Assembly (NCBI GenBank): GCA_038049695.1
Contig: CP142453.1
Span: 124,533,001 to 124,597,000, forward strand
Source: Cinnamomum chago
Lineage: Eukaryota > Streptophyta > Magnoliopsida > Laurales > Lauraceae
Direction: 5' to 3'
DNA length: 64,000 nt
Shown: one piece after another, positions 49,701 to 57,740 of the stretch
How the letters are laid out: each line of letters starts with the position of its first letter
Position numbering within the stretch: position 1 is the first letter of the stretch
Translations under genes and position numbers: made by a program
The notes under the pieces: generated by a model
The model's input: the letters and a program-made list of their open reading frames with translations, nothing else
The model's database searches: none
Told to the model about the DNA's origin: nothing

Positions 49701-51289
49701 CATCCATGTATTCCTCTGCTTTGGTCTGGACTACATCACATGCCCAAGTATATCGAGAATAATAGCCAATAAATAAAACATAATATATAGACCCCCTTCT
49801 ACTAGGTTGAGATGCAGGTCCCCATTGGTTGGAATGAATTGGGTCAAGTGGTGCAGTAGAAACAGAAGTGCTTTAATTAAATGTGTTTAGAAAGTTTACA
49901 GCCAAAACAATTAGAAATATTGTATAATTAATTGTACCATACCTAGCATAGTAAGGAGATGGTAAAGAAGAAACAGTTGCAACAATGGCGGAGGAGATGG
50001 GAAAATGCAGCTTTTCCAGGTAGTAAAACCTCCCGATCTACATCCTGTCCCATTCTACTTTTTGGGTACGTCAGTACATGGGTCTTGGACAAAACAAGGA
50101 GTGTTATTAAATGAGACCTTATAGCCACTAGTAGTTAATTGACTAATGGAAAGTAAATTCAAGGATAGTTTTGGTACATGTAGGGCAGAAGGAATGCAAA
50201 GCAAACCAGAGGACTGTTGGGGAGTATTAATACCAATTTTATTAACTTCTGAGGATGTTCCACTAGCAGTTTGAATGATGACGAGAAAGGATATGTGATA
50301 GCAGTTGGTTAACATAGATAAATTAGAAGTCATATTACAAGACACTTGAGTCAAATATCCACCCTGTGCACACCCATGTGCACCTCATAGTGGGGCCTAC
50401 TTGATGGTCCATCTGAATGGATCACACACACAAGACCCCCTGAATTACATCGGGCCTTGGGATTGCACCCAGCCAAATGGATTGGACAGAGCCAAAATTT
50501 GTGGGCCTTTGATCTAGGGGTTGGCATGATCAGATGAGCCCCCCCGCCACCGTACACCAGTAGGCAGTGAGGTGTGCACTGATAACTACTATATATATAT
50601 ATATTTTGGAGAATATTCATGAGCATCCATCTCTCACCATAGGGTGAGGGACACTTCCATAATTGGAAATTTTCATGTGCAAAAAGAGGAAAAGTATTAT
50701 TTTGTCATATGCATAAAAGGAATATGCATGTGCAAAAAGGGAAAGTTCCCTCACCCTATGGTGAGGGATGGATGCACATGAATGTCCCCCGTATATGTAT
50801 ATGTATGCATGTATGTATGTATAGGGTGAGGGACACTTACATGGCTTTCCCTCTTTGCACATGAATATTTCTAATTATGTAAGTATCTCTTACCCTATGG
50901 TGAGGGATTGATGTCCATGAATATTCTCCTACATATATATATATATATGTGTGTGCGTGCGTGTGTGCATGCGCGTGCGCGCGCGTGTGCATGTGTGCAA
51001 CACTCAAACTGATTCATTATCATGAATTGTGATAGATTTTATCAATTGTATCATTAGACTATCAAACATGCGCATACTGAACACTTGAGTGTATGTGGTC
51101 TTATCTTCTCTCAGTCTACTTATTTTAAATGAAATCATTTGTGCTTTGGTGCAGGCTGCAGCATTGTTTTCACAAGCTTTGTATACATCAGTATTTGAGC
51201 AGTACAATGTGCTTAAGTCTGCAATAAATGAAAATGAAGGACTTGAAGCATCCAACTCTCTTGTTACTCTATCACAGCCATGGAAATAA
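30912..51289 (+). CDS. ATS1: Plastid glycerol-3-phosphate acyltransferase
   Basis: Twelve exons (30912-31185, 32410-32507, 33836-33922, 34038-34135, 34600-34657, 35572-35673, 35767-35828, 35951-36061, 40765-40843, 42493-42612, 42683-42796, 51155-51289) join in frame into 445 codons, near the usual 450-460. The soluble stromal enzyme moves an acyl group from acyl-ACP to the sn-1 position of glycerol-3-phosphate, the first step of plastid glycerolipid synthesis. Residues 1 to about 85 form a Ser/Arg-rich transit peptide. Catalytic His215 and Asp220 lie in NHQTEAD (H-X4-D). Substrate blocks follow: [17 protein letters not shown] (244-260), [13 protein letters not shown] (302-314) and the HDIMPPP block in exon 10. 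The ending SLSQPWK is typical. Intron 8 (4.7 kb) and intron 11 (8.4 kb) are swollen by retroelements, yet all exons look intact. ATG 30912 is the first Met of the transit peptide. Splicing across intron 11 is inferred from frame and homology. Confidence 0.95.
31441..32263. mobile_element. TIR element in intron 1 of the acyltransferase gene
   Basis: Termini GCATAGTTTTCA and TGATAACTATGC are inverted repeats (11 of 12). They are flanked by identical ATGTGG on both sides (31435-31440 and 32264-32269). Subterminal sequence is rich in GAATCG/CGATTC motifs on both arms. The 823-bp core is AT-rich and non-coding. A 6-bp duplication fits no major plant superfamily cleanly. If the outer bases belong to the target, a 7-9 bp duplication (hAT or Mutator) is possible. 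Confidence 0.7.
34706..34746 (+). repeat. A-rich (AAAAG)n tract in intron 5
   Basis: A run of A followed by repeated AAAAG units. No further structure. Confidence 0.8.
36942..37004. repeat. Short fragment with hAT-like CAGGGGCGGA terminus
   Basis: The left edge reads CTGTGGTGGAACCAGGA and the right edge CCTGTAGTTCCGCCCCTG, which is the inverse of CAGGGGCGGAACTACAGG. This resembles a very short internally deleted plant hAT-like element. Similar ends occur near 5221 and at 55726-55945. Confidence 0.35.
37090..39330 (-). mobile_element. L1-type LINE reverse-transcriptase remnant in intron 8
   Basis: Translated on the minus strand in shifting frames, the sequence shows plant L1 RT landmarks in order: AFAEGGQIL near 39180-39150 (the AFVEGRQI block), then a stretch ending [19 protein letters not shown] near 38905-38835 (the RQGDPLSPLLF block). 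Next comes QFTDGSILV near 38750, where FADD should stand, so the catalytic Asp pair is degraded. The FEVLSGLNI block lies near 38665. Many stops and shifts show long decay. The downstream part (38500-37090) is less certain, and a repeat with 'cttctcagtattgccc' lies within it near 37918. Confidence 0.7.
39331..40764. other. Rest of acyltransferase intron 8; no gene seen
   Basis: AT-rich intron sequence with a poly-A run near 40078-40094. A 70-codon plus frame at 40372-40584 has no recognisable domain. The acceptor of exon 9 is ATATAG at 40759-40764. Confidence 0.45.
42925..44191 (-). mobile_element. Truncated copia element, 3' part (before gypsy insertion)
   Basis: On the minus strand, in broken frames, integrase sequence runs from about 44080 ([16 protein letters not shown], then [15 protein letters not shown] near 43910). 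RT follows from about 43360 ([13 protein letters not shown], with a [24 protein letters not shown] stretch after it) to a CGLKQAP motif near 42935, where similarity stops. Active-site RT, RNase H and the 3' LTR are absent. It continues on the far side of the gypsy element at 49744, with CATGC (44187-44191) repeated there as the gypsy target duplication. Confidence 0.82.
43050..43930 (-). pseudogene. Copia integrase/RT pseudogene fragment
   Basis: The coding part of the truncated copia. Frames at 43930-43607 and 43462-43235 together show the end of the integrase, a Pro-rich linker and the N-terminal RT. Several frameshifts and stops separate them. It is not expressed as a protein on its own. 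Confidence 0.75.
44192..44771 (-). repeat. 3' LTR of the gypsy element
   Basis: 580 bp, TGATGCAGCAAG ... GGACTACATCA on the plus strand. The pol frame runs about 85 bases into it, to a stop at 44687. The inner edge carries the short purine-rich GGCGGGAA. Confidence 0.95.
44687..49121 (-). pseudogene. Gypsy gag-pol pseudogene
   Basis: From ATG 49121 a long open frame to 47145 encodes gag ([21 protein letters not shown], retrotrans_gag core near residues 150-260), the zinc knuckle [14 protein letters not shown], a retropepsin-like protease with FVIDAGS (Ala where Ser/Thr is usual), and the start of RT. A TAG at 47147-47145 then interrupts at a conserved Trp position. RT continues ([25 protein letters not shown]), is shifted by one missing base near 46890, and continues with [11 protein letters not shown], RNase H and the integrase HHCC and core. 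A TAG at 45627-45625 and a frameshift near 45530 interrupt the integrase, and TAA near 45083 the C-terminus. One gag-pol polyprotein is the usual plan in this group. This copy cannot make it. Confidence 0.93.
49145..49158 (-). other. Primer-binding site (tRNA-iMet type) of the gypsy element
   Basis: On the minus strand the bases just inside the 5' LTR read TTGGTATCAGAGC, complementary to the 3' end of initiator tRNA-Met. Confidence 0.9.
49159..49738 (-). repeat. 5' LTR of the gypsy element
   Basis: 580 bp. It pairs with 44192-44771 with four transitions. At each of those sites this copy has A or T where the other has G or C. Confidence 0.95.
49739..50343 (-). mobile_element. Truncated copia element, 5' part (after gypsy insertion)
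   Basis: This continues the copia fragment of 42925-44191. On the minus strand, 50343-50055 encodes the region between protease and integrase ([20 protein letters not shown]). Sequence near 49860-49750 encodes the start of the integrase core ([20 protein letters not shown]). Gag, the 5' LTR and the primer site are missing, so both ends of this copia were lost. Confidence 0.82.
50344..50607. other. Intron 11 spacer; nothing seen
   Basis: AT/GC-mixed spacer ending in a short (TA)n run (about 50589-50603). A 91-codon minus frame at 50626-50351 has no recognisable domain. Confidence 0.4.
50608..50929. mobile_element. Palindromic MITE (composite) in intron 11
   Basis: The outer ends are near-perfect inverses: GGAGAATATTCATGAGCATC at 50608 and CATGAATATTCTCC at 50929, each next to a (C)TCACCATAGGGTGAGGGACACTT-like block. 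An internal inverse copy of the same terminus ends at about 50790 and a direct copy begins at about 50821, so the region looks like two copies joined or one element with a duplicated arm. It sits between (TA)n runs, consistent with a TA target. No coding capacity. Confidence 0.75.
50930..50999. repeat. 70-bp alternating pyrimidine-purine tract
   Basis: Uninterrupted alternation passes from (TA)n through (TG)n to a GC-rich block (CATGCGCGTGCGCGCGCGTG). Such tracts readily adopt Z-DNA under negative supercoiling. It lies 155 bp before exon 12 of the acyltransferase gene. Confidence 0.92.
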
Positions 51290-51789
51290 TCACAAGCGGT
51301 GGATTTTTCGTGAATTGTGACCCTTTGTGATGAGGTATCCAAGTCCTTCTATAAGCACAGCAATTTGAAAATGTTTTTCAGCCTTGTACCTATTGGAATT
51401 GTTTCTAGCATAAATGTATGGTTTGCTGGCCTGCTGGATCTGTAGTTCTGGATCGTCCTCACTATTTTTGTGCTTCTTGTTTGGCCTAGTAGTAGGGATG
51501 ACTAAAAACCCTTTATAAAGGAAGCCCGCAGCTATTGATGCTGCCATACCTTTGCATTGTATCTTTGTGCTTGAACTGGCTCTCACTTGTTGCCTTTTGC
51601 CTTGATGACTTCCTATCAAGCTTGCCTAAATTAACACAAATCTGATGTGGACCTTCTATCATTACATTAGGGCCTAGAGCCTAACAACAAAGCCTAGAGC
51701 CTAACAACAAAGGTTCTTTAAGTCATTGTCATACCTAAAAAATTGATGCGGATGGGTGCTTCATATATGAATTTAAATTTTAAACCTTG
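51290..51789. other. 3' flank of the acyltransferase gene
   Basis: Holds the 3' UTR. No clear AATAAA was placed, and a spliced 3' UTR reaching an acceptor-like CTCTGTTGCAG near 52276 cannot be excluded. No gene is seen. Confidence 0.35.
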
Positions 51790-52063
51790 ATGCAGAGCTT
51801 AGGGGTGACATCAATAGATGATAAATTAAGAGGGACTCGTTTGAGATGGTTTGGACATGTCCAACTCAGGCCGACAATGACACTGGTGAGGAAAAGTTTC
51901 TTTATGCAGTTTGATGGCCCCTAAAAAAAAGGAGGGGACCGGAGAGGACATGGATGAAAGTGAATAGTATCCGACAATTTGTCTTAGGATGGACTGAATT
52001 GGTGAAGCAAATTCATGTAACTGACCCCAACATAGTTGAGATAAGGGTTTGATGATGATGATA
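51790..52063 (+). mobile_element. RTE-type LINE 3' end
   Basis: The plus-strand translation shows LGVTSIDDKLRGTRLRWFGH, the conserved C-terminal block of plant RTE reverse transcriptases. A stop-broken stretch and the 3' UTR signature (ACCCCAACATAGTTGAGATA) follow, ending in a (GAT)n tail at 52051-52062. It is 5'-truncated, as usual for LINEs. Related minus-strand tails occur at 54672 and 57126. Confidence 0.8.
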
Positions 52064-53474
52064 TGTATGAATTACCTATCTCCCAATAGATCTACTGAAT
52101 ATGACAGGTGTGCTTGTTAGGTCCGGGAGATTTGCATATTTTGCAACCACTTTTTCTTTATCACCACACATGCATGATGGAGGACTTACTTTTTAGATAA
52201 TGATTTGATTTGTGTGTGGTTTGGCATTCAGATTCTCATTATCTTAATTCTATAATTGTTTTTTCTCTGTTGCAGGATTAAATGGATTTTATACGGGCCT
52301 AGAATAATTCCTTAACTGATCAAAACAACGTTATTCAATCTGCTGCATGTGGCAACCAGATCTCACCACTGATGCAACTTTGGCTATAGCCGTATCTTGT
52401 AGACCTCGGTGAAGTCGGCTGTCCTTCCAAGTCATCACTGTGCATGCCCTTATCGTTTGCTGAGGTAAAAATTTTCTGAAGATGGAATTCATCCTAAAGA
52501 TTTTGCTGAATTAGAGCTGTGTTAGAACTTCAAGGTTAGCTGGCTTCTGTACAGATTTATTTTTCTTTTTTCTATTTTTTCTTTCATCATGACGATTATA
52601 TACTCTGCTCATCACCACCAAGCAATTTAAAATGCACAAGACGTTTGTTACAGCTAATTGTGTATAATTTTTCGTGGCATAAATGTGATATAGCAAGTAT
52701 GGCAATCTTCTTAGTTGAGATCTTCCTCTATTTCTTTTTCCCAACTTAGAGTCTTCAGCAGCTGGTTATAATGAACGCTCATAAAAAATTAGGAGCGGCG
52801 TTCAGAAAGTTGTTCTTTGGATTATCCATGATGTCTTGTGGAAACAAGATTTTGTGATTTGTTGACCATTTCTAACTTCTCAGTCATGTAAACTCGGGGT
52901 GGGAAAGATATGCCTTTGTTATGTGGGTGTGTATTACAATGCGGAATTACCGTATACCACCTGTGCTAATTGTGGCAGAATCTGTCCGATGGTTCTCCTC
53001 CTGAGCTTGGCATAGTGGCCAAGGATGTCAAATCCTTGCATTTGGGGGTGTGGAGGAGACAGGATCATACTTTTGGGGAAGGAAGTTATTTGCTGTGTGT
53101 GTTCTTTATAGTTTAGTCCCATTGCCAATAGGGCGACCAACCATATTTTAAAAAAGGAACTCTTTAGGCCGACGGGGTTAAACCCTTTCTTGTGATGATT
53201 GCCTGCCTGAATATCACTATATTTAGGTTGAAGCCTTGAAAAAGGTGTAAGCAACATGATGCAAATTTTTTATTTTTTCTGTAGCTCAATCCATATCAAT
53301 TACTCCATAATGTTCTTTTCTTCTTTTTTTTTCATTAAAAGGTGAGGTCATTTGATAGATATTTTTTAATATTCACCTTTGATTCTTCTTTTCTAACCAT
53401 TTATAGAAATGTAGTTCTAGGTGTTCAATTACATGAGAAAAATAGACCCCCTAGAGGATCTTCTTCTAATATAG
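52064..53474. other. Intergenic; no gene seen
   Basis: AT-rich spacer. Minus frames at 52511-52744 and 52934-53257 have no domain. Nothing else supported. Confidence 0.45.
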
Positions 53475-53485
53475 ATGCCTGTGAT

Positions 53486-53688
53486 GTAGCTCAATTGGCC
53501 AAGAACTCTGTGCCTCATGAAGTGGGAAGTGGGAAGTGGAAAGGTCTTGTATTTGACACCTACGTTCATTGGCTAGCTCCAATAGTTTACCTGGTGCATG
53601 TGCCCCTAGGGATTATTAGTTCTCGGTTGTTAAGAATCGAGTGCTCCGCGAAAGATACCCTGGGTTATAAAAATAAAAATAAAAATAC
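53486..53688 (+). mobile_element. tRNA-derived SINE with target duplication
   Basis: The head has an A-box-like GTAGCTCAATTGGCCAAGA and a B-box-like GGTCTTGTATTTGACACC. The tail is (AAAAAT)n at about 53669-53688. It is flanked by ATGCCTGTGAT (53475-53485) and ATGCCCGTGAT (53689-53699), an 11-bp target duplication with one mismatch, which confirms retroposition. It is not a tRNA gene, since no cloverleaf can be closed. Confidence 0.85.
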
Positions 53689-53699
53689 ATGCCCGTGAT

Positions 53700-54261
53700 T
53701 TAAACACCTTGGTCAAGCTGGTTAGCAAGGTTAGCAAGATACAAGATGTTCTTCTTCTTCTTATTTTCATTTAATGCATGGATACATGTGCACGCTCTGA
53801 ACCTTGTGAATAGAGAGAATCATAGAAAGATGTTCATGTAATAAGTTTCTAATTACTGCTACTCACCACGTTGGTCCAGCACACGGTCATTTGCTCATTA
53901 ATTAAAGACATTATAAAGTATATAATGTTATCATGCTCTGTTAGTTTATGTTGGATGCACGAGGTTTTTTTAATAATCCCCACATTTCCATGCAATAGAA
54001 AAAAATGGTATTCTGAAGAGAGTCTTTTTTTAATCCAGACTAGCCCAAATAGGACAAGTAGCCATTGATAACAATGATAGGCATTGTTTGTCTGTCCCTT
54101 GTGTGGGTCCTATCATCGGATAGGACCATAACAGCTATATCTTCTCACTTGAAAATATATACAATAAATATAGTAGCATAGTATAGGGATGATGTGGGCT
54201 CCCTTTTGGCAGATATCATCTGTCGCAGCTATCATAGAGGGAACCCGTGCAACACTTTTTT
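53700..54261. other. Intergenic; no gene seen
   Basis: Spacer with short TTC repeats near 53751. No supported gene. Confidence 0.4.
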
Positions 54262-54587
54262 TGAACTCGATCATGAGCCCCAAATAAAGATTACGTGAAC
54301 TGTCCAAGATGAATCCTATCCCCTCCAATCAAATATCCTTAAGCCTCAAGCTCAATAAGATCGAGTTCTATAGTATGATTGAATATTATGATGGAAACGT
54401 GATTAACACCGTATCGGTAGCTATGTCACGTCAGGGCCTAGTCATGTTTCCGTTAGTTGCTCAATCGGACGGTGCCACGGTGGGACCTAATCTTCTTGAA
54501 CTGAAACTTAAGAATATATCAATAGAGGGGATGAGATTCATCTTGAGTGGCCCAAATCATCTTTCTGTGGGCCTCATGATGGAGTTT
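54262..54587. mobile_element. Inverted-repeat (foldback-like) element
   Basis: Arms 54262-54355 and 54496-54587 are inverse copies of about 92 bp, roughly 75 percent identical by eye. Shared blocks include CAAGATGAATC[CT][CT]ATCCCCTC and CATGAGG/CCCC. A 140-bp loop lies between. The pattern fits a foldback or Mutator-like MITE with long termini; no target duplication was fixed. A 103-codon plus frame (54309-54620) crosses loop and arm and is probably incidental. Confidence 0.65.
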
Positions 54588-54671
54588 CATATAGATAATC
54601 CGGACTTGACAATTCTTTAAATGCTATATGCTTATTTCGATAAAATAAAAAGTTCTCAGGTTCCTCTCTTT

Positions 54672-54765
54672 ATCATCATCATCATTATTAAAGTCTTGTT
54701 CTAACTATATTGAGGTCGGCTACACAAATTTATTTCTCTATTACAATATATTTTGAGCCAAATCC
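54672..54765 (-). mobile_element. RTE-type LINE 3' tail fragment
   Basis: Plus-strand text TATCATCATCATCATTATTA, then AAGTCTTGTTCTAACTATAT and GAGGTCGGCTACACAAATT, is the reverse complement of the plant RTE 3' UTR signature with its (GAT)n tail. Only about 90 bp remain. Confidence 0.7.
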
Positions 54766-54771
54766 ACGTTC

Positions 54772-54814
<43 letters not shown>
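54772..54814. repeat. (CT)n(AT)n microsatellite
   Basis: CT repeats followed by about 13 TA units. Confidence 0.92.
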
Positions 54815-54818
<4 letters not shown>

Positions 54819-55725
54819 AAAAGGGGCTAATTTATTTACTTATAAAAGAGCAAGAGAGATGCTAGAAGATATAAGTAGCTAGCAAAATCCAAAGTTTGAT
54901 GATGTGCTCCTTTGAGGGTCTGCAACTGATTGTCTTCTTATCTGCATTCATCATTGAACAAGGGTGACTCCACTTAGTCCCACGTGCTGTTATTGCCTTG
55001 TTTCTAAGTTGCCTGTCCATTTTTTCTTTCTCCTTCCATATCTTGAAGCGGCATGGTCAGATTCATTTTTACCGACTTTGATATGTGGTAGCTTGTCCAT
55101 CTGATCTGCTGAAGCAGATTCTGAAGAGAGTAGTAGTACAGCATGTAAACACAAGGGGCTGAAAAGTGGAGCATATGAATGGCATTTGTGGCTGGTATGT
55201 ATAGCAATGGCAACTCTTGTCTCCCCCACCATTCATTTTCAAAATGCTATATTATACTTGAGCATTTGCGAGATCAGTTGGGGGATTGAGAAACTCATAA
55301 AACCCTTAATAAAAATCCTCAGCATTCTTGTCCTAGTGCTACCTTGTTTTCAAAATCTTTGCAACCAAGTGCAGCATTTGGATGCTGTGGGTCACAATTT
55401 GATACCACTATTAGAAATTCCCAACACCCTACAATTTCTGTTAGAATTACCTCCAAACTGAGAGGTCCTATGGTAATTCCTGAGGAGCCCCCACCAACAC
55501 TATCAAACTCAGTAATTCAGAGCTTGAACTTGGCCCAATTGTAGTAACGAATCCGTGGCCATCCTGACCCATTTACCAAGGGTTTGGGAAGACCATTTTA
55601 ACTAGTGGATTATGTTTTAAAATGAAAGGTTTTGGTCGACACTTTACATATCACCTGCAGTGGCACTCCTAAACAAAGGTTGATTTTATTATCTAGGAAA
55701 TTGTTGTCCCACTCGTGACTACACG
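54815..55725. other. Intergenic; no gene seen
   Basis: Spacer with several frames of 60-91 codons on both strands (54990-55232 -, 55186-55461 +) and no recognisable domain. Confidence 0.4.
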
Positions 55726-55945
55726 CAGGGGCGAACCTAGGTACAAGCATGTGGGTGCGGTCGCAACCGTCAAACCACAGTGCGCTTCCAAAACCCATAT
55801 GAAAATTTTAGGTCAACTTCAAAAAACCCAATAAAAATCATGAGTCCACCTTCAAAATCCACATGAAAATTCTCAGTTAGAGCCAACAACTAAACTATCT
55901 AATAGGATTCGCACCCCTTAAACAAAAATCTTGGGTCCGGCACTG
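55726..55945. mobile_element. Possible hAT-like MITE (CAGGGGCGAACCTAGG termini)
   Basis: The left edge CAGGGGCGAACCTAGG and the inverse of the right edge CTTGGGTCCGGCACTG match at about 11 of 16 bases and resemble a common plant hAT-like terminus. Inside, CATATGAAAATTTTAGG, CACATGAAAATTCTCAG and related phrases recur. No 8-bp duplication was found, so this stays tentative. Confidence 0.35.
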
Positions 55946-57125
55946 CCTATAGGTATAGTCCAGCTCTATGGTCTCACTTGGGGCCACCTTTGATCATTGC
56001 ATTCCTTTAATGATCTTTTCATCCCATGATCCGGCAAGAGGCCATTTTGCATTTTTCTTATGTCAGTGGATCAAACATATTTACCAGGGCTCAAGGCGCT
56101 TTTGTACAAGATCAAATGGAGTAGGCCTTGGTATGGATGTTGCATATTAACTTATAAACTACATTGCTGGTTTACAATTGGATTAAAAAAAATGATCTAA
56201 AGTTAAAACAGAAATGTATGCAGGTGGCCCCACAGCGGCCGGCTGCTCTGGAACAACACTCATGATTAGAAGAAGCTGTAGTCAATGAGTAATGCTTAAT
56301 GAATATAAAAATCACATTCACTGGATCCAATAAAAGGTGGGCCCAGTTCCTAGGTGTGGGGCCCAGATGGTGGGTCGATATGCATGGACCTGTGCTTTTC
56401 AGGACACTCAGAAAATGACAATTACTCAAAAAGTATAGACTCTTTATATTTCCATGAGGCCATTTCAGAGGCTTGGTCATAAACTTTAATTATTTCAGGA
56501 TGACAAAAAGGGAATGGCATGGTTACTCTCATGGGAAAAAGGACCTATATGACTGTGTATTCAGCTTGTGTTGTGGAGTCCGGATAGTTTCAGAATGATA
56601 AAAGTGTCTCCCACAGGTTTTCCCTGTCAATAGGATGTGTGAAATTCAATTCTGCAGCCCCACCAATAGATAATTACAACTGCTCAAAATAAATATTATC
56701 TTCTTCTGTAATATATTCTAAAATTTTAATTCAATAAGAGTTGGACCCATTGTACGGTTAAGTACATGACAAGGGATCTTGACTCTATGTTGTGGATTGG
56801 CCCATCTATGCTGTCTTTTTTTTAATTTATTTTCTGCTACATTTGGCTGTTGGTGCTAGAGTGATATTTTAACTAGAAGAGCAAGGATTCCAAAATCATG
56901 AGTGTGTTGACTGATCCTTGCACTTGTTTGTTGGAGGCCTGACTAACCATGAATTCATAGTAGGGATGTGGATGGTTCCAGGGTGGAACCAAGGTGGTTT
57001 CTGATCCCAATCCATCTTTTTAGATCCAGATTTAACATGTAACCTATTTGTATAAAAATCTGGCATCAACTAAAAAAAAAAGAAAGAAGAAAAGTCCCTC
57101 ATATATATCCATCCATATTCAAAAT
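55946..57125. other. Intergenic; no gene seen
   Basis: Spacer. The minus frame 56172-56480 has no domain. No RNA gene seen. Confidence 0.45.
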
Positions 57126-57235
57126 AAGATATCGTCATCATCTTCATTAAAGCATTGTCCCAACTATATATACTGGGCAACTACATGAATTTTATTTTTC
57201 TATTCCAATTTATCTGACCCAACTTCTCGGATAGG
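57126..57235 (-). mobile_element. RTE-type LINE 3' tail fragment
   Basis: ATATCGTCATCATCTTCATT, then AAAGCATTGTCCCAACTATA and GGGCAACTACATGAATTTTA, is again the reverse complement of the RTE 3' UTR. It aligns with 54672-54765 and with the end of 51790-52063. Confidence 0.7.
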
Positions 57236-57740
57236 TTGTAGTGCTTCACCATAGCTTTATCAAATGTTGTGATCCCAAATTTAATTTTTGGATTGTGACA
57301 AGATTTTATGTTGGATGTTAAAATATCTACAGTAGCACTAATTAAGTAGAACCTCAAATATCAATATTACTCAAGTTACATAGGCACTTAAAATTTACAT
57401 ATATTGGTGGACATAATCATTCTAGATTTGGATCTTTTGGCACTTCAAAGCAAAACCTATTAGAATCAAGAGAAATGTTCTGTATCCTATATGCTTGGAT
57501 TTGGACATGGGTTCAATTTCTCCCATTCCAAAATTTCAAAATCACTGTCCAAACACATAAATAACTCTACAATGCACCTGAGAACATACAAACAAACCAA
57601 ATAATATTATTCAGTCAATTCCCATCTGGTAATAACAACATTCCACCAAAAGCAGATCATACTAAAGAATTAAAGCAAACCACCCACAAGTCCACAGCCC
57701 ATATGTTCCTCTATATCTCTGTATTTATATATCATCATCA

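Larger units (their letters stand above)
44192..49738 (-). mobile_element. Young Ty3/gypsy retrotransposon nested in intron 11
   Basis: This 5547-bp element is on the minus strand. Its LTRs (44192-44771 and 49159-49738) are both 580 bp and differ at four sites by eye, all transitions. The exact 5-bp target duplication is CATGC (44187-44191 and 49739-49743). It has a tRNA-iMet primer site, gag with a CCHC knuckle, protease, RT, RNase H and integrase in gypsy order. It split an older copia fragment inside the acyltransferase intron. Three in-frame stops and two frameshifts disable pol. The integrase C-terminus followed by [13 protein letters not shown] is reminiscent of CRM-type chromoviruses, but clade placement is uncertain. 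Confidence 0.96.

Noticed and set aside
50055..50354. Separate 99-residue gene on the minus strand
   Set aside because: The sequence is the protease-integrase linker of the truncated copia element.
53486..53570. tRNA gene
   Set aside because: A- and B-box motifs are present, but no acceptor stem closes, and a poly(A)-like tail plus target duplication mark it as a SINE.
54309..54620. 103-codon plus-strand frame
   Set aside because: It runs through the loop and one arm of an inverted repeat and has no recognisable domain or splice context.
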